A DNA stretch of 64,000 nt, from positions 2,505,967 to 2,569,966 of the forward strand of contig NC_135184.1 of the NCBI RefSeq assembly GCF_041146795.1, in the 5' to 3' direction. The notes under the pieces were generated by a model that was not told the DNA's origin, ran no database searches, and saw only the letters and a program-made list of their open reading frames with translations. Numbering within the stretch: position 1 is the first letter of the stretch; each line of letters opens with the position of its first letter. Made by a program: the position numbers and the translations under genes. The DNA comes from Maylandia zebra. Its lineage: Eukaryota > Chordata > Actinopteri > Cichliformes > Cichlidae. Shown one piece after another: positions 1-9,593 of the stretch.

Positions 1-674
1 TTTTATTCAACATTTCAGTTTTAGTGTTTTAAAATATTTGCTACAGTTTTTTATATGAATAAAAACATAAATTAAAATAATCACTGCGTTACTTTTCCAA
101 TTTTTACACAAAAATATTTAAGAATAAATTAGTCTGAAAGACAAATATGGTCTTTATGGTAAAATATATCAAAGACAAGAAGAATGGAAATTTTATCTGC
201 TGAACTGAATTTTGTGAAATTATATTTAATTTTATTAATAGTACAAAACAATATCAAAAAAGATGAATTTATTTTTGGACAGAAGAGGATCTCTGTTAGA
301 ACTCGTGTCTAAGGACTAATAAGAAAAATACATTTTCACTTGTATAAAGACAAATGTAAATATTTTAAAATTGGACTGAACTAAATTTCTATAAAACAAT
401 AAAAAGCAAACACATGACGAATTAAACTGAATTTAATTTTAATATTAAAATCATGCTGAGTGTTCCTCATGTGAGCCATGATGACATGAGGTGATGACTG
501 TGTTTGATATGAAGCTGAATCCAGTGTATGTAGTGAACTTTGTGCTGATGAGTAGTTTAGTGATCAGAGTCCATGTAGTTTCCAGGATCAGACTGAATGC
601 AGTGCAGTGCTGGAAGCTGCTGCTGACTGTGTGAATGTGTGTCTGTGCTGCTTGTTGCTGCTGTCAAACTTCAG
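1..674 (+). other. TRG J-C intron upstream of C1
   Basis: AT-rich sequence with no believable gene. It aligns without gaps to 44062-44735, differing only by scattered substitutions, and its last 250 bases also match 29670-29919. In the other two cassettes the same sequence lies between a J segment and a C gene, so the J belonging to C1 should lie just left of the window. A polypyrimidine stretch and CAG at 672-674 form the splice acceptor of C1. Confidence 0.8.
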
Positions 675-1283
675 ATGAGCAGGTAGTGAAGCCCGTGGTG
701 AGCGTGTACCCAGCAGCATCCAGAGCCCACCTGGAGGGGAACAGCTCCCTGCTGTGTGTGGCCTCAGCCATGTTTCCTCCTCTGGTCCAGTTCTCCTGGA
801 AAAGACAGAAGAAGAACGGCGGAGAAGCGGAGGAGCTGCCCCCTGCTGAGGGAGAGCAGCTGGAGCTCAGAGAGGCGGGACGCACCATTGCCATCAGGAT
901 GGTTGATCGTGATGTTTGTGACACATACATGTACAGCTGCTGGGTGAAGCACGAGGGGGGCACAGTGGAGGCCCAAACACAACAAGGTAATGAAGGCTTG
1001 GTGACTGTGTTCAGCAGTGATTCAGCTTCATGTGGAGATGCTGTCAAAGAGAGCAGAGCAGCAGAGGACTGACATTTCTCACTGCAGCTCCAAACATTTG
1101 ACTCCTTTTCTTTATCCACCCACAGATTATCTTCCTTCTCTTCCTTCTATACACGAGGTGAAGCTGCTCTGCCTGCTGTACACAGTGCTGATAGTGAAGA
1201 GTCTGGTGTACTGCTGTGGACTCTCTCTGCTGATGATGCTCACAAACAAGGGAGCGTCCACCAACTGCACACATGCTGACTGA
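675..1283 (+). CDS. TRG constant gene, copy 1 (C1), two exons
   Basis: T-cell receptor gamma constant region, a membrane chain expected to pair with TCR delta and signal through CD3. Exon 1 (675-986) encodes one C1-type Ig domain of about 104 residues: first Cys in SLLCVASAMFPP, Trp in QFSWKRQ, second Cys in YSCWVKHEGG. It is followed by the donor gtaatg at 987. Exon 2 (1126-1283) follows a ccacag acceptor. It encodes a 12-residue cysteine-free hinge (DYLPSLPSIHEV), a membrane segment with the intramembrane lysine typical of TCR gamma (LLYTVLIVKSLVYCC), and a short tail ending at tga 1281-1283. Both splice junctions are phase 1, matching the J segments. Compared with C2 and C3 it has a changed loop (VDRDVCDTYMY) with an unpaired cysteine. 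The Lys-containing membrane helix excludes an Ig light chain, and no D segments were seen, which argues against TCR beta. Confidence 0.88.
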
Positions 1284-1568
1284 CTGTTTCCTGCTCGCCT
1301 TTTCTCACCATCAGATTTCCTCCAGTCAGCAGTCAGAAATGTAAATTAACTTCTGGTTGGTTCAATGTTTCATTACTGAGCATTTGACCTTTTCTCATTT
1401 AATCATCTTAAACTGTGTAACATAAATTTACAGATAAACATGTTTGATGTGTTTGTAAAAGTGTAGATTCTTTATGTGAAGATTTCTTTTGTACATCTCT
1501 GCAGAAAAACTGATGCATTCAGATCCCACCATAACAAAATAACAGTGTAGTTATTTGTCTGAAGTAAA

Positions 1569-1574
1569 AATAAA
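1569..1574 (+). terminator. polyadenylation signal of C1
   Basis: AATAAA lies 286 bases after the C1 stop codon. The same hexamer in the same context is at 45630-45635 for C3. Confidence 0.7.
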
Positions 1575-1650
1575 GATTGTGATTTTAAGAATGCATTTCT
1601 CATTTCTTCTGTGATACATAACCTGTGTGACTGCAGCATTCACAGATCAT

Positions 1651-1811
1651 AAACTTGCTCTCCTGCAGCAGACGGGCTGTGTGGGTTTCTGCTCTGCAGC
1701 CTCCACACCGTTAGCTGTGGCTTTCACTTTAATAACACAACGACAGTTACAAGCATGAACTCTGCTTCAAGTTGTTCAGGAAGCATCTGTGTTCATGTGT
1801 GTGAGAGAAAC
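1651..1811 (+). promoter_or_regulatory. candidate TRG 3' enhancer block, copy 1
   Basis: A block of about 160 bp that recurs downstream of all three constant genes (also 31321-31488 and 45712-45872), even though the DNA between stop codon and block differs completely in cassette 2. It holds CCGTTA (1708-1713, a MYB-type site on the complement) two bases from TGTGGC (1716-1721, RUNX-like). Known mammalian TCR gamma and delta enhancers use RUNX and MYB sites, and Egamma lies 3' of the C genes. Enhancer function is inference. Confidence 0.45.
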
Positions 1812-3525
1812 AAAGTGTGAACTCAGAGCTGTTACACAGTTGATGTTTAGTACGATCACAAAAGACAAATACAAGATGAAGTCTGAACATTAAATCCCAC
1901 AGAACTCAAGTTGAACCGTTATGATTTAAAAACACTGAAAAAGGGAATAAATTAAGACAAGATTTGTAAAAACAATTTCACAAAACACCATCAGTTCAGA
2001 TGGATGTTGAGCATCTTTCCATCTTTTTCTAATAATCATAAATATGTAAAATGTTTAATCAAAATGTGTCATTGATTAATCAGCTTAATTATTCAGACTA
2101 GTACAATTTATACAAATAATATAATTGAAATAAAACATAATTATTATAATTAAGAGCAGCACAGAGAGACAAACTCAAACAAAGAACATTCATCAATTTG
2201 ATGATTGAACCAGTGCTGAATATTTATTAAGTTCACCCACGCTGTGCTGTAAATTCTGTTGATATGAATATTAAGATTTAACCCTCATAATGTCCCGATT
2301 TCCACACACCTGTGGTCCTCAGGGTCACAAATGTCCCCACTTCATTTCAGTGTTTTTAAAGTATAAATTGTCGATCAATTCAGTGTAAAAAATACATGAA
2401 ATGATCAGTTATTGTGATCATTGTTTCACAACCAGAGTCGGTCGCTTTAACAGATGATCACAGACGGCTTTATGTCAAAGTTAATGTAGGAAGCTGTTTT
2501 TAAACGACTTCAAGTTTTTTACTGGCAGCAAATAATCAGGTTTTCCTTTGGGCTCAAAAATGACCCCGTCTGCTTTGACTGTTTATAAATGAAAGGTATA
2601 AAATATCATCCATCTCTGTGTTTCAAGGTTTGATTCAACTTTATTCCAACTTCCTGACATGTGTCTGTATGTTGGCATGGTAGGAACAGCAGGGCATGGG
2701 TCTGAGTGAAGGCAAACCTTCATGAGGACAAAGGCGTGTCCATATTTGACACAAGTGCAGGAGGACAAATTAGAAATTCGCTGAACTTTAGTGATGCTTT
2801 TAAAGAATCTGTGATTTTAAAATCTTAGATGCAAATATAAAATCTGATGAGATTTATTCCACAGATTTGTGTTTTATGTCAGGGTAAATAATCTCTAACA
2901 AGTTAAGTGATTTACTATGAAGTGAAAAAGAGCAAATATGAAACAGATGTTGTCATGGAGGAGTGGACTCAGGCGCAGACAAACTCAGACGCTCGATGGC
3001 GAAGAATTAAGTGAAGTTTGTTACAGGAGGTTCGGTGTGACGACAACGAGTGATGAAAACAAACATGAACTAAAGGCGAGAGCCTAAAAATCGGCTCTGA
3101 GGTAAATGACTCATTTACAAGGTATCAGGTATCACAGCACGCTGTGAGACGCTGTCAGCAGCACTGAAGGAAACACTGTGAACAGTGTTGAGACCACACC
3201 AGCCTCTCCCATCCTTTTGTCTTATAGAGATCACAGAGATGTTTCCAAATATTCCTGCTTTTGTACTGTTGTGTAAATGTGTGTGTAAAGGTGGATGACT
3301 GCCTGCTGCAGATGAAATCTAACCATGGCTACAAATAAATGAAGCTGACGTGAAACACAGCCCTGTTTTTATTACTGTTTATAGATATTAGAATTGATGA
3401 TCATCATTTTAATGATTCTTAAAACCGTCGTCGATAAAACAGGACAATTAAAAATGAGATGCTGTGAATATTATTTATTCATTTTGATTCACAAAGATAA
3501 ACATATTTTAAACACACAACAGAAC
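1812..3525. other. C1 3' flank, duplicated intergenic DNA
   Basis: No gene seen. The stretch to about 3425 is nearly identical to 45873-47515 downstream of C3, showing that C1 and C3 with their flanks come from a recent duplication. Part of it (about 3260-3425) is shared with cassette 2 at 32660-32827. A piece near 2955, beginning gtggactcaggcgcagacaa, resembles repeats near 39905 and 57050, so a dispersed element may lie here. Confidence 0.6.
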
Positions 3526-3531
3526 CACATG

Positions 3532-3605
3532 TAAGTAAGTAAGTAAAACTTTATTTATAGAGCACCTTTCAAGATAAAAATCTCAAAGTGCTTCACAGAA
3601 GCTAA
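3532..3605. repeat. dispersed retroposon tail with (GTAA)n
   Basis: A short gtaa tandem run followed by an actttatttatagagcacc-like sequence and aaagtgcttcacag. This pattern is typical of short dispersed retroposons in fish genomes. It is absent at the matching place in the other two cassettes, so it inserted after duplication or was lost from them. Confidence 0.45.
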
Positions 3606-3789
3606 AACCTTAAAAACTAAAAAAAGAAAAAAGAATTTGACTATAAATTATGTTTCATGAGATTTTATTCTTTTAAAGTCCTTTGTTTATAATTTATGAA
3701 CTTTTAAATGATTTTTACAGAATATTATTTTTTATGTTTGTATTTTTCTTTATAGTTTCGTTATATTTAGTTTGTACGTTCAGAGTTTT

Positions 3790-4118
3790 CATCACAGCTG
3801 TTCAACAACAGATAACAGTGTGTGTTAGTAAATTCACAGCAACATGAATGTTTCTGAGTGTTTGTGCATCATGTGACCCAGATTTTTGGATCTGCTGTCA
3901 GATTGAAATGAAGACGATGAAACCACAGCAGCTTCAGCTGAGCTGTCAATCAGCAGCAGCAGTCTTATCTGTGGGCCGCAGGGGCTGATGGGAGCTTTGA
4001 GGACCTGTTAGAAACCACGTGGCCCTCGTCTGATCTCACAGCTCGTCCTTGTTTGGCCTCAGCTGCATCAGAGCGCCACTTCTCCCCAGGTTCACCAGAG
4101 GAAACACCACTGCACAAA
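3790..4118 (+). promoter_or_regulatory. V1 5' flank and probable promoter
   Basis: Conserved almost base for base upstream of V2 (33310-33642) and in the V3 remnant (47634-47920). No clear TATA box. It holds ACCACA (3922-3927, RUNX-like), CAGCTG (3935-3940, E-box), ttatctgtggg around 3965 (GATA-like next to a weak RUNX-like site) and CACGTG (4016-4021, E-box). These site types are known at TCR promoters; their use here is inference from motif and position. Confidence 0.5.
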
Positions 4119-4582
4119 ATGCTTTTCCTCCCAGCTGCTGCTCTGTGCTGTCTGTGTTCAGGTGAGTGTTTCCAGCCAATCAGGAGCCAACAAAGTCAAC
4201 CTGTAACAAACACTGTCACACTAACCTTCATCTATCTGTCTGTGTCTCTACAGCACTGGTTACCATGGCAGCAGAACAGCTGATTCAGGACGATTTAACA
4301 TTGACCAGGAGAGTTGGACAAAGTGTCTCCTTCAGCTGTGGAGGGACTGAACAGTGTGTTGTCAATGAAGTATGGTGGTATCAAAAGAAAGAAAGAGGAA
4401 CATTCAGAGTGATTGGGTATATGCCTAAGAGAGGTAGCTGCACGCTTAACAAAGGTTACGGTCATCCTCAGAAAGATGATTTCTCATCCATGAATACACA
4501 GAACAGCTGTGAGTTGAAGATAAATAAAGTTAAACGTGATCATTCAGCCACCTACTACTGTAACTGTTGGAAGTATGATCTC
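4119..4582 (+). CDS. TRG variable segment V1, leader and V exon
   Basis: Germline V segment of the TCR gamma chain, joined to a J by RAG recombination. The leader exon (4119-4161, MLFLPAAALCCLCS plus one base) starts at the only sensible ATG and ends at donor gtgagt. A 92-base intron ends in ctctacag. The V exon (4254-4582) reads openly into the RSS. It shows first Cys (SVSFSCGG), Trp (VWWYQKK) and second Cys in DHSATYYCNC. Four more cysteines are present: TEQC in CDR1, GSC in CDR2, NSCELK in framework 3, and the second Cys of CNC. It appears intact. V1 is 22.9 kb from the nearest J because of nested transposons. V2 has the same leader and framework 1 but different CDR1 and CDR2. Assignment as TRGV rests on the linked J and C genes. 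Confidence 0.88.
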
Positions 4583-4620
4583 CACAGTGAGAAATGATCC
4601 CTGCAGCCTGAACAAAAACC
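4583..4620 (+). other. V1 recombination signal (23-type RSS)
   Basis: Perfect heptamer CACAGTG (4583-4589), 22-nt spacer, and consensus nonamer ACAAAAACC (4612-4620). Orientation is right for joining to a downstream 12-spacer J. The same bases follow V2. Confidence 0.93.
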
Positions 4621-5519
4621 AACAGATGAACAGATGTCAAACAGTGTCTGTGACAGGAAGAGAGCAGTAAACCACAGCCCAGCTTCACATGTTTCACCTC
4701 CATCTCAGAGTCACAAACATACTGAGCTCAGGGACCATTTTTATTTACTGCTGTCAGAAATTCAATTCGATTTATTTCTGTTTAAACAGATTTTTCATCC
4801 TGTTTTAAGACAGAAACAAGAGGAACAGATGACATCAAACTTCCAAATGTAAACAAATGTATCCTCAGTCCCACAAAAACATTTATTCAAAGTGAAAGAA
4901 AAACAGATTGTGTCAAACTGAGTCAAAGTCCATCCCTCATTCACAGTGTTAATGTTCTCTTCATGAAAACTCTTCCAGCAGCACTTGTTGTTTAACACCT
5001 TTCAGTACATTTAACCAGACACTTGGACTGATGTCAGGTCAGGATCTTGTCCTTCTAGCAGCGGCTCATTAGGACGCTGATGTTGTTGGACACATTTCCA
5101 TCAGTTTCCTGTGGATGTTTATAGAGGATGAATCAGTCACGGTGCCTCATCTTTCTGTCACCTTCTTTTCTCTCTGATAGTAAAAAATAGATTTTGCATC
5201 TGAATATGTCAAATCTGGAATAAAAGGACAAGATTTCTGCTCTCTGTTTGTGTTTCTGACTAATTACATGCAGCTTTGGTTGCATGCAGGAAAACAGTCT
5301 GTGAGGAGAACAAAAGAGTCCATCTGCTGAAAATGCATCACATCATCAAATATAATCCAGACATGACTTTTTATTCAGTTGTTTTTAAATTCTCTGTTTT
5401 CATAAACAATGAGCAATAACAAGAAATTGAAGTCTTTGTCCAGATATCTGCTGGACAAACCAGAAGCCAAGAAGAATTGCTTGTTGTATCCTGAAGCTAA
5501 GTCAGCAGACTAATCAATG
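4621..5519. other. V1 3' flank
   Basis: No gene seen. The first 170 bases match the V2 3' flank (34145-34310); after about 4790 the two flanks diverge. The rest is AT-rich unassigned DNA. Confidence 0.5.
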
Positions 5520-6214
5520 GGTTCCCGAGTTGTCCAAACCCAGCAGGTCATGGCCGCCTTGACCTGGTTGTGCCAGTGGTTTGTTTGAAATAGAAGACAA
5601 TAAATACGATTCTAGTTTATCCAAACCATTTTCAGTGGGCACTGGATTAAAATTCAATGACAAAAAGACTGAGGTGATGGTTTTTGGTAGCCCCACTGAG
5701 ATCCCCAATGTATATTTAGATACCTTGGCCCAGCACAATAAGCCAACTGTCACAAACCTTGGAGTCAAAGTGGACTCAGATTAAGGCCGTCATAAAGTCA
5801 GGCTTCTTTCAGCTCATGCAGCTGGCTTAAATAAAGCAATTCTTTCACTGCAGCTCTTTGAGACAGTTGTCAACACCTTTGTTAGCATTAGCTGGATTAC
5901 TGTAATGCACTTTATATAGGAGCCAGTGCTTCATACATTCCTCATCCACAGAGGCCACGAAATGCTGCGACTCGTCTTTTAACTGGCTCTCTAAAGTTTG
6001 AGCACATTTCCACCATTTCAGCTTGACTTCACTGGCTGCCCATTCATTTTAGAATTCATTTTAAAATGATTTAATTTGCTTTTAAAGCCTTCCATGTTCT
6101 GGTTTAGTTTGGGGATAGAAGCTCCTCTCGAGTCCCTCTGTCCTTGCGCAGATGCTGCAGAACCTGCCTGATTGCACAGGTTGGAACAGATTTTTGCAGG
6201 GACGGGACAGCTCC

Positions 6215-6217
<3 letters not shown>
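5520..6217 (+). mobile_element. L2-like LINE reverse-transcriptase remnant
   Basis: Broken reading frames on the + strand resemble the C-terminal part of L2-type LINE ORF2. One piece reads LKFNDKKTEVMVFGS followed by a PTVTNLGVKVDSD-like stretch. Further decayed sequence corresponds to the usual thumb-region text (the 'asy repeat' region after NLGV). Stop codons and frame changes make it non-functional. Family assignment is from remembered motif patterns. Confidence 0.55.

Positions 6218-6250
<33 letters not shown>
6218..6250. repeat. (TA)n microsatellite
   Basis: About 16 uninterrupted TA units between two LINE fragments. Confidence 0.9.
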
Positions 6251-6255
<5 letters not shown>

Positions 6256-6530
6256 ATAATATATTCTGAAAGGGGCGCCGGGGACGTGGACATGTACGTG
6301 GCACGCGCTCTGGGAAGCTGCCCTCAAACAGCCCTGCCTTCTTCCTGTTTAGCCGACGTCATCACACCATGCACACCTGATGCAGTTTTATTGGTTGCCA
6401 TGCTGACAGGATACGATGGGAGGTGGAGAAATTAAACAACTTGCAATTACTGCATATCCAACCTGCTACCATGGATGGAAGGAGAGTTAAATTAGCTCTT
6501 TTAAATGCAAGATCTGTATCAAATAAAAGT
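6251..6530 (+). mobile_element. LINE fragment, start of an endonuclease ORF
   Basis: The sequence near 6485-6527 translates as RVKLALLNARSVSNK, the usual beginning of the LINE ORF2 endonuclease domain. It stops abruptly at about 6530, where BEL-type coding begins, so it is a fragment joined to the next element. Confidence 0.45.
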
Positions 6531-7486
6531 GTTGACTCAAAGGACCATGCCAGTTTCTACAGTCAATATTCCCCAGCAAGGCGACATTGATCAGTGGCCT
6601 CATCTTCAACCTGTTAAACTTCACAACATTGATGCAGAGGTGGAGCTACTGATAGGCACTGATGCTTCCAATGTTTTAGAGCCATGGAAGGTGATAAACA
6701 GTGTGGAGGGTGGACCTTATGCTGTAAAAACAACAGTTGGCTGGGTCATAAATGGCCCCCTGCGCACTGGAAGTAACACTGGAAGGAAAAACAACTGCAC
6801 TGCTGTAACAGCCAATATCTGTTGAGCGTCTTGAAGAAATGTTGATTAAACAGTACAATCATGATTTTAATGAAAGATCCTCAGAGGAGCAGACTGAAAT
6901 GTCCAGAGATGATCTGTGTTTCATGGATATTGTTAGTAGTTCAATAAAACTTATTGGAAATCATTATCACATGGATTTGCCTTTCAGGAGAGAAGGTCCC
7001 AGCTTGCCCAATAACCTCTGTGTCACCGAGCAGCGTCTCCAGAGTCTCAGACGGAGATTTGAAAAGGATGCTCATTATAAGAATGAATACACTGAATGTG
7101 TAAACAACATGCTTGAACAAGGATATGCCGAGCTCACAAGCTCACGTCTCAGAAAAACACGTCAACGTTCTCCGTTTCCTGTGGTGGCAACATGGCGACA
7201 CTACATGGTTGGCGCAGGAATACAGGATGAAGGTACATTTGTTTGGAGCAGTATCTTCGCCAAGCTGTGCAAATTATGCTCTACAGAGAACTGCAGATGA
7301 CAATGCACAACAGTTTCCAGCTGAAGTGGTTGATACAGTCAAAAGAAACTTTTATGTGGATGATTGTTTGAAATCTGTTGCTTCAGAAGAGGAGGCAGTG
7401 CACATGGTGAAGAGGCTGACAGATATCTGCGCCAAAGGAGGATTTAAGCTTTCAAAATGGATCAGCAACAGTCGCACAGTGCTCAT
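6531..7486 (+). mobile_element. BEL/Pao retrotransposon, left part (broken)
   Basis: Decayed coding for a BEL/Pao polyprotein. Frame 6505-6825 holds the protease-to-RT linker typical of the family (LLIGTDASNVLEPWKV, later TTVGWVINGP). Frame 6839-7300 continues with the next linker. A shift into frame 7113-7505 brings the RT catalytic motif NFYVDDCLKS. Frameshifts, a stop after the first part and an internal deletion make it inactive. The coding is cut at 7486 by another LTR element and resumes at 25343 after the 5-bp duplication ctcat. Confidence 0.8.
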
Positions 7487-7693
7487 TGATAGGTTTGTAG
7501 CTTGAACCTATTCGCTGGAACGTTGAAGACAATATAATTACACAGCAAGCAAGACACGAAGTAGGCAAAGTTCTTCATGTTTCTCGTGCACGGGAGAGAA
7601 CCGGACAAACGCCGTTCCTTCGCTTGACCCCAGTTGCTCTCGTCCGTTCCCCCGTAACACTGCTCTTTTATTGAGGTTACATGAATATGCATA

Positions 7694-9577
7694 TGTAGCA
7701 CTTACGTGGAGTTACATAAAGTACCGATGGATTATTACCAAAGTAATAAGCAATTTGGGCTAGTGTCAGAAGACTGAGAACGACTCTTAGAGCTCTGGTA
7801 CACGAATGGCAGAGAAACCAGACAAACACAGTTATGTGGCTTTAAAAGTACTTTAGTGATGTTAAGCCTTGTAAAAGAAATTTGTAAACAACACAGTATT
7901 ACAACAGGTTTTAACAGAATGTCAAGTATAAAAATTTCCCCCAAAGTAGCAAAAAAAAAATAGAATTAAATAAAATTGTGCACAAGTAAAAGAATTAGTC
8001 TTTTTTAAGTCCAAATGGTACCGGTGGGGCCCGTAGAATTCGTCTGACAAGGAGTGTGTGTGTGATTGTCTGTCCTACCGTACTACTTGTACAGTAGAGG
8101 ATTGTAGTCCATCAATGTGCAAATGAGTGTGCGTGTACATGTATATCGTCTCCTAGGATCTTGGGTTGGCTCGCCATCCAGTGAACACTGGAACACTCTG
8201 GGTTCTGGAATCGCTGACCTGGTCTTTGGATTCGTCCCATATAAAAACCTGACCTATAAACAATGGCCAAATATATGTCACGTGCCCTTTAAGGATAACT
8301 CTCACAAATTAAACTAAAGTAGTGTCACAGTGCAGTAACTACTATTCAGATCAGCTATCATCAATTCAATCATCATCAGTTCAGTCATGTTGTACAACAT
8401 TAAAATATCAAGTTTCAAAGGTTAAAGTATCAATATCCAAAATTTCACAGTATCAAGGTTCAATTATTTGTAACCTGCAGTAACATTAAAGATTATCTAC
8501 AAGGTTTTAAACATTCAGGAATTATAGTCACCATATAATTCACTTTCATTGTAAACATTAATTACATCGATCAAAATAACTCACTGTACATATATATCTA
8601 ATCACAAATAAATAAGTATATTACCCCTTTTAAGAAATGGAATAATATGCAAATGCTTATCAGAAATTGAACAAAGTGCAAATAATCAATTTCAATAACA
8701 CGTAAACACAAGGACTCAGTCCACAAATAGGAGTATTAAAATAGACGTGCTTAATCCCGCTTGTACCATAGGCCTACCAGTACAAGTGGAAATACACTAA
8801 AAATTACCTCCAAGTGTTCAATACTGAGTATTGTAAAACAACTGATTGACATCAAAATTTAAACAGGAAGCAGGATAAAGTCTGATTACAATTATCTCTC
8901 ATAAAGTTATTTTTAACTGCTTTAACCATTTACAGCTTTTCACATGTTAATGACTTAGTTAACGATCTAACTAGCATAACAACAGCGTTTCAGAGACATC
9001 GAACAACTGTACCCACACTCCGCACATCACGTGTCTGATTAGCCACATTTAGCTTACCGCCGTCGAGTGGATGCTCAGCATTTACATGGAGCCACAGCTC
9101 AGTAAACCCTCCGGTTTCGCTCTGCCCTTGACAACAACAAGTGCAAATACATAATTTGTGAAAAATATCAGTTTAGATGGTATTTCTTTTAACTCGTTAG
9201 AGGTTAATTTCTCCAGCTTACCGATAACAAAAGTTTTAGTCCGTCTGCTCTGTTCGGCTGTAGAAGCAAGAGACTGAAAACTTGGGAGCTGGTACTAAGG
9301 AGGGACAAGAGCTGCCTAGAGCTTCACCGATTGGCTGACATGTGAGGAGTGGAGTAAAACAATAGGCTCTCATCAGAGCTCATCAACCCTCTGAGAAACT
9401 TAACCCTTGTTTGACCAGAGCATATCATATATAATCTGCATCCCTTCTATGTTTAAATAATTATTTTGATCTCATTTCACTTTCATTAACCGGGACAGTA
9501 AGAACAGAACAATGAACATTAAATGTTTTAATTTTTCTTCTCTTTCTGTTTGAGATGATTTTAGGAACTGGGTTACA
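7694..9577 (-). repeat. 3' LTR of the Gypsy element
   Basis: Left copy of the 1,884-bp LTR, unusually long for Gypsy. No open frame of interest inside; short frames here recur at 16196-16405 and 16578-16778 only because the LTR is duplicated. Confidence 0.92.
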
Positions 9578-9593
9578 CCCTCCCCTCTTGAAT

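Noticed and set aside
635-674. ATG upstream of the C1 Ig domain (MCVCAACCCC) as a start codon
   Set aside because: It is intron sequence; the CAG at 672-674 is the splice acceptor and the exon is entered from a J segment. The same holds for 29880 and 44696.
664-1119. Minus-strand frames opposite the C genes (also 29909-30484 and 44725-45180)
   Set aside because: Shadows of the Ig-domain exon with no domain of their own.
675-1283. Reading the C genes as Ig light chain or TCR beta
   Set aside because: The Lys-containing membrane helix LLYTVLIVKSLVYCC excludes a light chain. No D segments and a gamma-type helix argue against beta.
4053-4283. Open frame MASAASERHF over the V1 leader (also 33577 and 47877)
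   Set aside because: It is out of frame with the leader and V domain and runs through the leader intron; the real leader ATG is at 4119.
7735-7944. Short minus frame repeated exactly at 16196-16405
   Set aside because: Duplicated only because it lies in the Gypsy LTR; overlaps LTR control sequence.
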